Of a stretch of DNA of 64,000 nt, positions 1-8,369 are shown piece by piece. Below the pieces are notes generated by a model, which was given only the letters and a program-made list of their open reading frames with translations, did not search any database and was not told the DNA's origin. Both the position numbers and the translations under genes were made by a program. The DNA comes from Nonomuraea antri. Its GTDB lineage: Bacteria > Actinomycetota > Actinomycetes > Streptosporangiales > Streptosporangiaceae. Where the stretch lies: the NCBI RefSeq assembly GCF_013283785.1, contig NZ_JABCPZ010000012.1:1-64000 (forward strand), read 5' to 3'. The first letter of the stretch is position 1. Every line of letters starts with the position of its first letter.

Positions 1-8
1 GCCGGGGG

Positions 9-887
9 TCAGGGGCTGGGTGTGCGCTGTGGGTTCTCGATCGCCGGCGTGATCGGGCGGGCGCCGGTGGCCTCGGAGAGCAGCCGCTCGTACACCTCCG
101 GCGCGGTCGTCTCGCAGCCCAGCCGGTGGCCGGTCAGCTCACCGTGGTCGTCGCTGGCGCCCGTCACCTCCAGCCCCAGCTCCCGTGCCAGCGCCCGGAC
201 CTGGTCGCGGGCGGGACGGTGGTGGTCCAGGTGGTCGGCCTCCAGGCCGAACAGCCCGGCCGCGGCCAGGTCGGCGATCCACTCGTCCGGTACGACGGGC
301 CCGCGCCGGCTCGCCTTGGGATGCGCGAGCACCGGAACCCCGCCCGCCGCCCGCACGAGGCGTACCGCGCGTTCGGGGTCGAGCGCGTACCTGGAGACGT
401 GCGCGCGCCCGCCGGGCGCGATCCACTCCCGCGTGAACGCCTGCTCGGGCGTGCTGATCACGCCCGCGGCGACCATGGCCCGCGCGATGTGCGGCCGTCC
501 GACCGGCCCGCCGGCGGCGAGCGCGGCCACGGCGTCCCAGGTCACCGGCGCGCCCAGGGCGTTGAGCCGCTCGACGGTGAGCCTGCCGCGCTCCTCGCGC
601 GCCTGCCTGATGCGTACGCACTCGGCCAGCAGGTCGGCGTCGCCGGGATCGAACAGGTACGCCAGCAGGTGAATGCTCTGCCCCCCGCGCCGGCACGACA
701 ACTCCATACCGGGCACCAGCGTCAGCCCGGCGGGCAGCGACTCGGCGGCGGCCGCGTGCCCGGCGACGGTGTCGTGGTCGGTGAGCGCGAGCACGTCCAG
801 CCCGCCGGCCCTGGCCCGCCGCACGACCTCGGCCGGCGGTTCGGTGCCGTCGGAGACGGCGGAGTGGCTGTGAAGATCGATGCGCAT
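9..887 (-). CDS. PHP-domain metal-dependent phosphoesterase
   Basis: The 292-residue protein opens with the PHP signature HSHSAVSDG and then LTDHD, metal-binding motifs of the polymerase-and-histidinol-phosphatase fold; further His/Asp motifs (GMELS, LAHPKAS, GASDDHG) follow in the expected order. The family includes nucleoside 3',5'-bisphosphate phosphatases and small-RNA exonucleases (TrpH/YciV type), so a cytosolic phosphoesterase is likely, with the exact substrate unknown. The ATG at 887 has GAAGGG six bases upstream. It is complete and stands alone; the next gene on the same strand ends 70 bases upstream of its start. Confidence 0.85.
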   Translation of the reverse strand: MRIDLHSHSAVSDGTEPPAEVVRRARAGGLDVLALTDHDTVAGHAAAAESLPAGLTLVPGMELSCRRGGQSIHLLAYLFDPGDADLLAECVRIRQAREERGRLTVERLNALGAPVTWDAVAALAAGGPVGRPHIARAMVAAGVISTPEQAFTREWIAPGGRAHVSRYALDPERAVRLVRAAGGVPVLAHPKASRRGPVVPDEWIADLAAAGLFGLEADHLDHHRPARDQVRALARELGLEVTGASDDHGELTGHRLGCETTAPEVYERLLSEATGARPITPAIENPQRTPSP

Positions 888-957
888 CGGCTGCCCTTCC
901 GTCGAAACGCATCGTAGGCCCGGGACGGCCGGCCGGAGACCGTCGCGGCTGCGATCG

Positions 958-1647
958 TCAGAGCGGGACCGTCACCAGGGTGCGGCCGTCGATGGTCTCG
1001 ATCACGAACCGGTTCAGCTCGGACTGCGGCAGACTCGTCCCCCCGTGCAGCACCAGCGGATCGGGCGCGCCCGGCACGCCGTACCCCTGCGCGGGCACCC
1101 CCCAGCTGGCCACGACCTCGGAGCGCCCGTCGTCACCGAAGGCGGTCATGCGGCACTTGAGCGGCCCCTTGACGCCCTTGAGCTCCAGCGCGACGTGCGT
1201 GCCCCAGCCCTTGTCCTCGACCCCGACCACACCCGTCACCCCGGTCGACGCGTCGGTCGCCGAGTACGCCTTGCCGGTCATCAGCAGTTCCCTGGCCGGC
1301 CCGTGGATGCTGTCCGGGTTCGGCCGGTCGGCGAACGAGCTGATCGCCAGGAACACCCCCGAGGCGACCACCAGGGACGCCGCGGCCGACATGAACATGC
1401 GATGGAATCCCCGGCGCCGGCGTTCCTTGGCGGCCCTGCGCACCACCAGCGATTCGATGTCGGGGGCGGCCGGGTGGAGGTCGTCCGGGTCGACGTCCCT
1501 GATCAGGTCGCCCATGGCGACGAACGTGCCGACCTCGGACGCGCAGCTGAAGCAGCCGTCCAGGTGCCGCTCGAACGCCCGTTGCTCCTCCTCGCTGAGC
1601 AGGCCGAGCGCGTAGGCGGCGACGTCCTCGTGGCGTACCTCCGTCAT
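958..1647 (-). CDS. Zinc-finger anti-sigma factor
   Basis: The 229-residue product has an N-terminal zinc-binding anti-sigma motif (HLDGCFSC, the H-x3-C-x2-C signature), a single membrane segment around residues 85-110 after a basic stretch, and a C-terminal extracytoplasmic domain. It overlaps the upstream sigma gene by four bases (ATGA), so the two are translationally coupled. By family knowledge it holds the partner ECF sigma factor inactive at the membrane. The signal it senses cannot be read from the sequence. Confidence 0.88.
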   Translation of the reverse strand: MTEVRHEDVAAYALGLLSEEEQRAFERHLDGCFSCASEVGTFVAMGDLIRDVDPDDLHPAAPDIESLVVRRAAKERRRRGFHRMFMSAAASLVVASGVFLAISSFADRPNPDSIHGPARELLMTGKAYSATDASTGVTGVVGVEDKGWGTHVALELKGVKGPLKCRMTAFGDDGRSEVVASWGVPAQGYGVPGAPDPLVLHGGTSLPQSELNRFVIETIDGRTLVTVPL

Positions 1648-2201
1648 GGGAGCGTCACCCCTCTTTCCTCCAGTGCGACGCGTAACGCCCGCATGGCGTA
1701 GTACACCCGGGATTTCACCGTTCCGAGGGGAACGCCGATGATGTCCGCGGCCTCTTGGGCCGTCCTGTCGCGCAGGAAGGTCTCGGTGAGCACCTCGCGG
1801 TGCGCCGGCGACAGCGACATCATGGCGTCGCTCACCACGATCTCGCGCAGCAGGCGCTCGTCCTCGGTGTCCGCGTTGCGTCCGCGCTCGGGGATCTCCT
1901 CGACGGTGTCGAGCGGACGCGCGCCTGGACGTCGGCGATTGTCGATCACGACGCGGCGGGCCACGGTGGCCAGCCAGGGCATCAGCGAACCGCTCTCCGT
2001 GCGCAGGTCGGCCAGGTTCTTCCAGGCCCTGAGCAGGGTTTCCTGTACGACGTCCTCGGCCCAGCGCCGGTCGCCGCCCGTCAGCCGGACGGCGAAGGCC
2101 ATCAACGGGCCGCCATATTCGCGGTACAGCGCCCGGACCATGGCTTCTTCGGACACACGATGTTTCACAAGGGGGTGAACTCCTCGTGCTGTGTAAACCA
2201 T
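1644..2201 (-). CDS. ECF-family RNA polymerase sigma factor
   Basis: A 185-residue group-4 sigma factor. Region 2 contains the WAEDVVQETLLRAWKN helix; region 4 ends with the helix-turn-helix TAQEAADIIGVPLGTVKSR. It lacks regions 1 and 3 as ECF sigmas do. The ATG at 2201 has AGGGG about seven bases upstream; a GTG at 2168 is an alternative, since the region between is not conserved-looking. The downstream anti-sigma gene overlaps it, forming an autoregulated pair. The 288 bases upstream hold no gene. Confidence 0.9.
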   Translation of the reverse strand: MVYTARGVHPLVKHRVSEEAMVRALYREYGGPLMAFAVRLTGGDRRWAEDVVQETLLRAWKNLADLRTESGSLMPWLATVARRVVIDNRRRPGARPLDTVEEIPERGRNADTEDERLLREIVVSDAMMSLSPAHREVLTETFLRDRTAQEAADIIGVPLGTVKSRVYYAMRALRVALEERGVTLP

Positions 2202-2283
2202 GAAATTCCCCTGATTAGAGAATTATCGCCCTGGTGAGCGGCGGGGAACAAGACACGGATTTCCCCCCATGCGCCCCTCTTGT

Positions 2284-2307
2284 TGCTATACGGCTATATT
2301 CAGCAAT
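2284..2307. repeat. AT-rich inverted repeat upstream of the sigma operon
   Basis: The 288-base gap between the sigma gene and the next gene is unusually AT-rich for this genome and contains the dyad TTGCT...AGCAA with an inner TATA-CGGC-TATA. It could be a regulator site or a weak terminator of the gene that ends at 2490. No coding potential was seen in the gap. Confidence 0.35.
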
Positions 2308-2489
2308 AAATCGGGCCAAGCGCCGACGTCGATCCCATCAGCACGTCCAGTCACCGGAATCACAGCGGCAACCCGATGACCCGACCCCGACTCCCCTATT
2401 CCGGCCGCCCGAATCCCGCAACCAAGAAGTACCGACCGGCTACGAAATATCGCCATTCAGTGGAGATGCGACCGCCCCGACAAAAGCCG

Positions 2490-3068
2490 CTATTTCCCTT
2501 GTTCGGATTTCTGACTCGGCACCAACGCCGGCTCCGACCAGGCCAGCGTGGCGCTGATCGCGTCGAACAGGTCGAGCATCGGCTCGGCCAGGCTCGCGTG
2601 CGGGCTGGTCAGCACCAGGTCGAGCACGCCATGCCCGCCGGGTATGGGGATCAGGGTCTGGGCGAACACGACGTCCGACGTGCCGGAGACCCGTACCGCC
2701 CGCCCGGCGGGAAGCTCGACGAGCCTGACCGTCCGCCCGGCCGGGCCGGTGGCGGCGATGGCCTCGATGACGTCACCGTCCAGATCGAGCCGTCCCGACG
2801 TGTGCAGCACCATCAACGTGGCCATGACCGGACCTTCGACGCACAGCCGCCGCCCGGTCATCGCCGCGCCGAGCAGTGCCCCGTGCCTGGCCGCCAGCCC
2901 GGCGACCGCACGCAGCGCCCGCACCAGCGCGTCCCGATGCGGCCGCAGCGCGGGAACGGCCTCGATCCTGGCGTCGACGAGCCCGGCGAGCTCACCGGCA
3001 CGGGCGACCTCGAACCGGTACCAGGAGTCCGGCACCCGGACCGTGAACCCGAAGGGCAGCCCGGTCAT
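2490..3068 (-). CDS. Hypothetical protein, operon with two unknown genes
   Basis: A 192-residue soluble protein with no recognised domain. It begins FGFTVRVPDSWYRFEV and is alanine- and leucine-rich through the middle, with no signal peptide or membrane segment. I placed the start at the ATG at 3068 because it overlaps the upstream stop codon (ATGA); the longer reading frame is arginine-rich read-through. The coupling to the secreted/membrane protein upstream implies a joint role, but none can be named. Confidence 0.65.
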   Translation of the reverse strand: MTGLPFGFTVRVPDSWYRFEVARAGELAGLVDARIEAVPALRPHRDALVRALRAVAGLAARHGALLGAAMTGRRLCVEGPVMATLMVLHTSGRLDLDGDVIEAIAATGPAGRTVRLVELPAGRAVRVSGTSDVVFAQTLIPIPGGHGVLDLVLTSPHASLAEPMLDLFDAISATLAWSEPALVPSQKSEQGK

Positions 3069-3841
3069 GTGACGACTTCCTGGAAGAACGCGTCCACGTC
3101 TCTGGGCCGCAACGTCGTGCCGTCGTCGGTGCGCACGTCCCTGCCGGGTTCGAGCCGTGGGGCGGGCGCCGGGACGCCGTCCACGCTGACCGCGCCGACC
3201 TGACGTCCGTCGGCCAGGACGATCCACCCGCCGACCACCTTCGCGCCGCGCACCCGCGCGGTCGCCCGATACAGCCCCGAGGGCTTCCTCACCGTGGACG
3301 CGACGAACCGCTGCGGGGATTCGCCCAGATCGAGAGTCCCCGTGACCCGCCCCGAGGCGAGCGTGGCGGTGATCCTGATGTCCGTGTCCCTGGTGCCGAA
3401 AAGATCGGCCCGATTTTCCCTGACGTCACCTTCGAGCCAGGCTTCGCGCTTTCCGTCGCAGAAGTAGGCCACGGCCTTGCCGTCACGCACCGACAACGCC
3501 ACCATGCCCCCGCCGCTCCGCCCGGCGAAGTCGGCCTTGACCGGCGCCACGACGGCGGCCGCCGTCGGACTCGGCTTCCGCACAGGCTCACCGAACGTCT
3601 TCCGCACAGGCTCACCGGACGGCTTCTCCGCAGGCTCACCGGACGGCGAGGCGCCCCCGTCCGGCGCCCGAACCTGGGCCTGCGCCTGGGCCTGCGAGAC
3701 ATCACCCCGAGTACCCCCGACAACCACCAAGGTCGCACCGGCCCCGATCAGCACCCCCACCACCAGCCCGATCACGAGCGGCGGCGGAGGCTTCAAGACC
3801 CTGCGGCCCGCCGGAGATCGGCCATGAACTCCACTCCCCAT
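3065..3841 (-). CDS. Hypothetical single-pass membrane protein
   Basis: About 258 residues from the ATG at 3841. A short basic cytosolic N-terminus leads to one membrane helix (LVIGLVVGVLIGAGATLVVV), then a low-complexity Q/A and P/S/G linker with repeated EPV/EPA and KPS/KTF units, then a C-terminal beta-rich domain of about 140 residues (GKAVAYFCDGKREAWLEGDV). The topology suggests a surface-exposed domain tethered to the membrane. A longer start at 3952 would overlap the upstream gene. Its role is unknown. Confidence 0.6.
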   Translation of the reverse strand: MGSGVHGRSPAGRRVLKPPPPLVIGLVVGVLIGAGATLVVVGGTRGDVSQAQAQAQVRAPDGGASPSGEPAEKPSGEPVRKTFGEPVRKPSPTAAAVVAPVKADFAGRSGGGMVALSVRDGKAVAYFCDGKREAWLEGDVRENRADLFGTRDTDIRITATLASGRVTGTLDLGESPQRFVASTVRKPSGLYRATARVRGAKVVGGWIVLADGRQVGAVSVDGVPAPAPRLEPGRDVRTDDGTTLRPRDVDAFFQEVVT

Positions 3842-3911
3842 TCGGCACCTCCGTGGATCCCGCGGCACACCAATCCCGATGAACCGTCCGCCAGGGAGGG
3901 CGCCGTTTCCG

Positions 3912-4781
3912 TCACGTTGTACGCGGCGCTCCGGAGGAGGGTTCAACGCCATGACGGAATGTCCGTGCGGGGCAGGCCATCGTCCCCAGCTCCCGCAAGA
4001 CGTCGAGCACGCGCACCCGCAGTTCCTCCTCCGTGAGGTCTCCCCGCTCCCACAGGTCAGGGTCCAGCGCGCAGTCGTCGATGGCGTGGAAGACGTCGTT
4101 CATCAACTCGTCGAACCGGCCCAAGAGCCGTTCACCGGCATCCAGCGCCCGGCCGCGCGCGCCCATCCACTTGGCGACGAAACGCCTGCCGTCCAGCCGT
4201 GCCGCGGCGAACGACGCCATCAGCGCGAGCTGCCGCGCGGTGCTCGACTCTGGACGCACCTCCGCCGCCGTCCGCCACGCCCGCCAGTGCGGACGGTTCT
4301 CCTCCGCCAGGTCTGGACGAATCGAGCCGAGCCGCTGAGCGTCCCGGAAGAACCGCGCCCTGGCCTGGTCGACCCCGGTGTCGAGACAAGCACGCACGAA
4401 CGTCACATTCCCGGCCAGCAACGCATAGCCCCGCCCGGTGAACAGCAGCGCGGCGGACAGATCCGGCAACGCCACCAACGCCTGCACGTCACGCCCCGGC
4501 AGCGCCGCACCCAGCTCCCGCGCCGACATCTCCACCCGGACGACCCGTTCGGCCACCACACGTCCCTGATCGATGCGCGCGATCAGGCCATGAGAAGCGC
4601 CGGCGGCCACGGCTGCGCCGGACCAGCGGGTGGCGAGCCGCCCGTCGTCGAAAGACGCGGCGAGCAGCGGGACGACCGTCTTGGCGTCCACGTCCAGCCA
4701 TTCCCCGCTGAACCCCCGCGATTCCTCCCGCACCAGCCACGAGAGGTCCTGGCCGCCGTCGGACCCCGAATACACCGCCAT
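3912..4781 (-). CDS. Hypothetical protein
   Basis: About 289 residues, no recognised domain, no membrane helix. I chose the ATG at 4781 because GGTGGAAAG lies just upstream; a GTG at 4826 gives a slightly longer form with no ribosome site. It contains tryptophan-rich stretches (HWRAWRTAAE) and an acidic C-terminal region (LDPDLWERGDLTEEEL). It is the first gene of a three-gene minus-strand run with the two genes below it. Confidence 0.55.
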   Translation of the reverse strand: MAVYSGSDGGQDLSWLVREESRGFSGEWLDVDAKTVVPLLAASFDDGRLATRWSGAAVAAGASHGLIARIDQGRVVAERVVRVEMSARELGAALPGRDVQALVALPDLSAALLFTGRGYALLAGNVTFVRACLDTGVDQARARFFRDAQRLGSIRPDLAEENRPHWRAWRTAAEVRPESSTARQLALMASFAAARLDGRRFVAKWMGARGRALDAGERLLGRFDELMNDVFHAIDDCALDPDLWERGDLTEEELRVRVLDVLRELGTMACPARTFRHGVEPSSGAPRTT

Positions 4782-5135
4782 CGACTTTCCACCCACGATC
4801 CCGAAGAACAGACTCGACCCACTCACGAGAGGCGACGTCGTCGTCCAACGACCCGCGTAACCCCTGCCATCGTCGCCCCCGTGATCGCCAGAGCCAGGCG
4901 CCTGGACGGGTCATCGCGGAACAGCCGCCCTCATGAACATCTGTTATCGCAGGCGTACCAATTGTCCGGCACCCCCGTCACACCACTCCACACAATCGCC
5001 GGACCACGCTCGACCTTGACGCACGTACGCCATGGACAAAGCACCCACTGTTGTCGCGATCCGCGCCCGCCTTGTGTAGGTCGTCCGGCGGTGTCCCACG
5101 GAAGCGCCGGTCCCCCGACCCGTCACGTGTGACGC
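4782..5135. other. Intergenic, nothing recognised
   Basis: This 354-base stretch separates two minus-strand genes. Only short antisense frames without codon bias or ribosome sites occur. No repeat or hairpin stood out. Confidence 0.4.
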
Positions 5136-6479
5136 CTACGACTTGGCCGACGACGAGGTGACCGGCGATCCGGCCAGTGCTGCGGAGTCCGGCACCCCCG
5201 CGTGGTCGGGCGCCCCCGCATGACCCGGCACCCCCGCATAGCCCAGCACCCCCGCGTAGTCGGGCAGCTCGACGCCATTGATCGCGCGCCCGATCAGCTC
5301 GCCGAACCATTCACCGGCGAAATCGGGAAGCGGCTCGACGTCCGGCCCGGGGAGGTCGCGGCTGCGCGCGTTCAACCGGCCGATCTCCTGGTTGGCCTCG
5401 ACGTACGAGCGCATCAGCGCCTCGTAGCGGGCGAACCCGGCGTCGGGATCCCATCCGGCGGCGGCCAGCTCTCCGGCCAGCACGTAGGCGCCGACCAGCG
5501 CCAGCCCGGTGCCCTGCCCCGACAACGGCGAGGAGCTGAACGCCGCGTCCCCGAGCAGCCCCACCCGTCCGCTCGACCAGCGGTCCATCACCACCTGGGC
5601 GACCTGGTCGAGGTAGAAGTCCGGGGTGTCGTCCAGGTGCGCGAGGATGTCCGGGGTCAACCAGCCCAGGCCCGCCATCCGCTCACGCAGCAGAACTTTC
5701 TGTGCCTCGACGTCACGGTGGTCGACGTCGAAGTCGGCCGAGGTGAAGGAGAACACGGCCATCGCCCGGGTGGCGTCCTGGATGGGCCGCAGGAGGGCGG
5801 AGCGCCCGGTCTCCTGATCCTGGTACTCCAGCAGCCAGCGGTCCAGCCCGAACTCGTTGGGCAGACTGTAGAAGGCCAGCACGTGCCCGAGGTGGCGGAG
5901 GAACCGCTCATGCGGCCCGAAGACCATCGCGCGCAGCGGCGAGTGCAACCCGTCGGCCCCGACCACCAGCTCGAAGCGCCGCCGGCCGCCGCCCGCGAAG
6001 ACCACGTCCACCCCGTCCGCGTCCTGGACGAGCTCCGCGATCCGGTCGCCGAAGACGTACTCGACGCCGTCGCGGGTGTCGTCGTAGAGCACCTGGGCCA
6101 GGTCCCCGCGCAGGATCTCGATGTCCGCAATGTACCCGTCGCCACCGTCGTCCTCGGCGCGGAAGGTCTGCAGCACCTGCCCGTCCGCGTCCACGGTGTG
6201 CGCACCGGCGGTGTCGGTACAGGCCGCACGCACCGCCGCGTCCAGCCCCATGCGCCCGAGAACCTCCTTGGCGATCCCCCGCGCGTCCACCGCCTGCCCG
6301 CCGGGACGCAGCCCAGGAGCCCGCTCCACCACGGTCACCTCGGCCCCCCACCGCCGCAGCCAGTACGCCAGCGCGGGCCCCGCGATGCTCGCCCCCGCCA
6401 CCAACACCCTGGGCCCCTGCTCGCCGGTGCCGGTGGTGTGCTCCCGCTTGGAGTCGTCGACGCTCATCACTGCCTCCAT
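5136..6479 (-). CDS. FAD-dependent monooxygenase (aromatic hydroxylase type)
   Basis: A 447-residue group-A flavoprotein monooxygenase. The FAD-binding Rossmann motif is VLVAGASIAGPALAYWLRR near residues 25-43; the DG motif appears as VVGADGLHSPLR and the second FAD motif as GRVGLLGDAAFSSSPLSGQG. Such enzymes hydroxylate aromatic or polyketide-like substrates with NAD(P)H. The last 35 residues are a run of degenerate five-residue repeats (consensus YAGVP/HAGAP) that the family does not have. A paralogue lies at 62524-63699. A decayed GntR regulator sits upstream. Confidence 0.85.
   Translation of the reverse strand: MEAVMSVDDSKREHTTGTGEQGPRVLVAGASIAGPALAYWLRRWGAEVTVVERAPGLRPGGQAVDARGIAKEVLGRMGLDAAVRAACTDTAGAHTVDADGQVLQTFRAEDDGGDGYIADIEILRGDLAQVLYDDTRDGVEYVFGDRIAELVQDADGVDVVFAGGGRRRFELVVGADGLHSPLRAMVFGPHERFLRHLGHVLAFYSLPNEFGLDRWLLEYQDQETGRSALLRPIQDATRAMAVFSFTSADFDVDHRDVEAQKVLLRERMAGLGWLTPDILAHLDDTPDFYLDQVAQVVMDRWSSGRVGLLGDAAFSSSPLSGQGTGLALVGAYVLAGELAAAGWDPDAGFARYEALMRSYVEANQEIGRLNARSRDLPGPDVEPLPDFAGEWFGELIGRAINGVELPDYAGVLGYAGVPGHAGAPDHAGVPDSAALAGSPVTSSSAKS
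5190..5265. repeat. 15-18 bp tandem repeat encoding a C-terminal tail
   Basis: Four to five imperfect units containing GGCACCCCCGC, spaced 15-18 bases, lie inside the 3' end of the monooxygenase gene. They encode the repeated YAGVL-GYAGVP-GHAGAP-DHAGVP tail. Slippage here would add or remove five-residue units in frame. Confidence 0.6.
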
Positions 6480-6625
6480 GTGCTTCCTCCCGCGCCGGAC
6501 ACTCCCGGCACAGACCCACCACCGTCGGTGTGCCAGCGGTATCGACCACGGATCCGCGCAAAACTCATCGTTCAGCCTCAGCCGCGGATCGAAGTGGGTT
6601 ACCAGTCAGCCGAGCGGCCATCGCA

Positions 6626-6905
6626 TCAGCGGGGAACTTCCAGCACGGTTCGGTCGGCCGCGTACACGCTGTCCGCCTGCCCGTCGTAGTGCACGACGAA
6701 GAGGGGTACGCCCTCCGCCACACCGTACTGGCGACGTTCCGCCAGCCCCTCAGCGCGAAGAACGGCGATCGCACGGCGGACGGTCTCCCGTGCTCGTGGA
6801 TCAGGGCCTTCTCAGAGGGGACCGGCTGGCCGACGGCCAACTCTCCTGATTCGATGGCCGACGGAGGACGCCGGCGAGTTGCACGTATGCCGGTTCGCAG
6901 GAATC
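6626..6905 (-). pseudogene. Decayed GntR-family regulator
   Basis: Reading the minus strand and switching frames recovers the winged-helix of a GntR regulator: YVQLAGVLR, then AIESGELAVGQPVPSEKALI, then HEHG, then ETVRRAIAVLRAEGLAERR and a short tail ending VLEVPR at a stop at 6626. The pieces lie in different frames: about one base is missing near 6862 and about eight bases near 6793, which removes the VAR/TAR residues normally between HEHG and ETV. An in-frame stop also precedes the first piece. No intact product can be made. Confidence 0.7.
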
Positions 6906-6947
6906 CGATCTTGACTACGCACCCACGTCTGCAGCTCAGGACAAGGC

Positions 6948-6978
6948 TTGACCTTGACGCGACGTCAACGTGTGCAAT
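6948..6978 (+). promoter_or_regulatory. MerR-type promoter: dyad in a 19-bp spacer
   Basis: A TTGACC -35 box (6948-6953) and TGCAAT -10 box (6973-6978) are separated by 19 bases, and the spacer holds a perfect dyad TTGACG-CGA-CGTCAA (6954-6968). A stretched 19-bp spacer carrying a dyad is the hallmark of promoters twisted open by MerR-family activators. It points at the membrane-protein gene starting at 7053. No merR gene is visible within the window, so the regulator would act in trans. Confidence 0.65.
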
Positions 6979-7010
6979 GGAGGCACGTGGGGCCCGTTCC
7001 CTCGTTTCCC

Positions 7011-7044
7011 CAGCTCACAGGAGAGTTTCCAGCTCACAGGAGAG
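7011..7044. repeat. Duplicated 15-bp leader sequence
   Basis: CAGCTCACAGGAGAG occurs at 7011-7025 and again at 7030-7044, so the Shine-Dalgarno-like AGGAGAG is present twice in the leader of the gene starting at 7053. Only the second copy is at working distance from the ATG. Confidence 0.7.
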
Positions 7045-7052
7045 AAGGTGTG

Positions 7053-7898
7053 ATGCTCAGGTTCGCTCGTGCGGCGCTGTACACCGTCATCCCCGCCGAA
7101 CTGCTGATCGTGATCATGATCGTGTCCGGGGTGTCGCTGCCCGCGCCGCTCGTGGTCGCCGTCGAGGTCGCGGTGGTGCTGGTGTTCGGGCTGGAGATGG
7201 TGACCGGGTGTCGGCTGTTCCTGGCGGCTCGCCGGCGAGGAGCTGGACGGCGGGCGGCGGCGGAGGAAGCGGTGCGGACGTTGGTGCCCGAGCCCGTGCT
7301 CAAGGTGGTGATGTTCGAGGTCAAGGGCATGGTCAGCATCGTCAGGTGGGTGCTGCGCCGGCGGGCCGGGGTGCCTGAGGGGGCGACCGCGGTGTCGTAC
7401 GCCAAGGAGCAGTGGCCGCTGATGCTGGTGATGCTGTTCGCGATGGTGGTGGAGACCGTCGGCCTCGACCTGCTGCTGGTGGCGATCGACGCGCCCGCGT
7501 GGCTGCGGTTCGGGGTGCTGGTGCTGGACGTCTACAGCGTCCTGTTCGCGGTGGCGCTGGCCGCCGCGTGCGAGGTGCACCCGCACGTCATCACCGCGGA
7601 CGAGTTGCGCATCCGCTACGGCGCCTACTTCGACCTGCGCATCCCCCGCGACCAGATCGCCTCGGTACGCGTCAGCCGCAGCTACAACGAGAGCAGCATG
7701 GTCAGGGGGGCCGACGGGCGGCTAAGCGTGGCGGTGTCGTCCCAGACGAACCTGGTGGTGGAGCTGACCGAGCCCGTCGCGTACGTGCGGCCGCTGGGCA
7801 AGTCGGGTACGGCGACCACGGTGCGGTTCTTCGCCGACACACCGGCCGCCGCGCTGGCCGCACTGCGACCGGCCGACGCTCGTACGGTGAACACATGA
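7053..7898 (+). CDS. Hypothetical multi-pass membrane protein
   Basis: 281 residues from the ATG at 7053, which has GAGAAGG six bases upstream. There are about four membrane segments: two near the N-terminus (around VIPAELLIVIMIVSGVSL) and two in the middle (around LMLVMLFAMVVETVGLDLLL and LRFGVLVLDVYSVLFAVAL). The C-terminal ~100 residues are soluble, with a PH-like appearance (LRIRYGAYFDLRIPRDQIAS). It overlaps the downstream VOC gene by three bases. The upstream MerR-type promoter suggests induction by a small molecule or metal. No function is assigned. Confidence 0.75.
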   Translation: MLRFARAALYTVIPAELLIVIMIVSGVSLPAPLVVAVEVAVVLVFGLEMVTGCRLFLAARRRGAGRRAAAEEAVRTLVPEPVLKVVMFEVKGMVSIVRWVLRRRAGVPEGATAVSYAKEQWPLMLVMLFAMVVETVGLDLLLVAIDAPAWLRFGVLVLDVYSVLFAVALAAACEVHPHVITADELRIRYGAYFDLRIPRDQIASVRVSRSYNESSMVRGADGRLSVAVSSQTNLVVELTEPVAYVRPLGKSGTATTVRFFADTPAAALAALRPADARTVNT

Positions 7899-8275
7899 AC
7901 ATCGAGCGGCTCGATCACCTGGTGCTGACCGTCGCGGACGTGACGGCGACGGTCGCGTTCTACACCCGGGTGCTGGGCATGGAGGCGGCGACGTTCGGCG
8001 ACGGGCGGCACGCGCTGAGGTTCGGCCAGAGCAAGATCAACCTGCATGAGGCTGGGCACGAGTTCGAGCCCAAGGCCGCCAGGCCGACGCCGGGCAGCGC
8101 GGATCTGTGCCTGATCGTCGCCGACCCGCTGGACCAGGTCGTGGCCGAGCTGACCGAGCACGGGGTGGACATCGAGGAGGGCCCGGTGGAACGGGCCGGG
8201 GCGATGGGCACGCTGCTGAGCGTCTACCTGCGCGACCCCGACCAGAACCTGATCGAACTGAGCAACTACCGCTGA
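7895..8275 (+). CDS. VOC-family (glyoxalase/bleomycin-resistance fold) protein
   Basis: 126 residues with the start LDHLVLTVADVTATVAFYTRVLGM and the closing YLRDPDQNLIELSNY, both typical of the vicinal-oxygen-chelate superfamily (metal-binding His near the start and Glu near the end). Members are glyoxalases, dioxygenases or antibiotic-sequestering proteins; which applies here cannot be told. Its ATG overlaps the stop of the membrane protein (ATGA), so both are expressed from the MerR-type promoter. It converges on cstA across a hairpin. Confidence 0.82.
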   Translation: MNIERLDHLVLTVADVTATVAFYTRVLGMEAATFGDGRHALRFGQSKINLHEAGHEFEPKAARPTPGSADLCLIVADPLDQVVAELTEHGVDIEEGPVERAGAMGTLLSVYLRDPDQNLIELSNYR

Positions 8276-8298
8276 CCGTCTCGTGGGCATCGCCGCCG

Positions 8299-8353
8299 GG
8301 CCTCCTCCCCAGCGCGTCGGTCGTCAACGCGACCGCGGCTGAGTGAGGAGGCC
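8299..8353. terminator. Two-stem hairpin between convergent genes
   Basis: An outer stem GGCCTCCTC/GAGGAGGCC (8299-8307 with 8345-8353) encloses an inner stem CGGTCG/CGACCG (8318-8323 with 8330-8335). It lies between the convergent VOC gene and cstA, where a bidirectional terminator is expected. There is no T tract, which is common in actinobacteria. Confidence 0.5.
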
Positions 8354-8369
8354 GTGGACCGCGACTAGA

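Noticed and set aside
2490..4781. Type VII (ESX) secretion accessory cluster
   Set aside because: The architecture is suggestive (soluble protein plus membrane-anchored protein), but no WXG100, EccC or other ESX gene is present.
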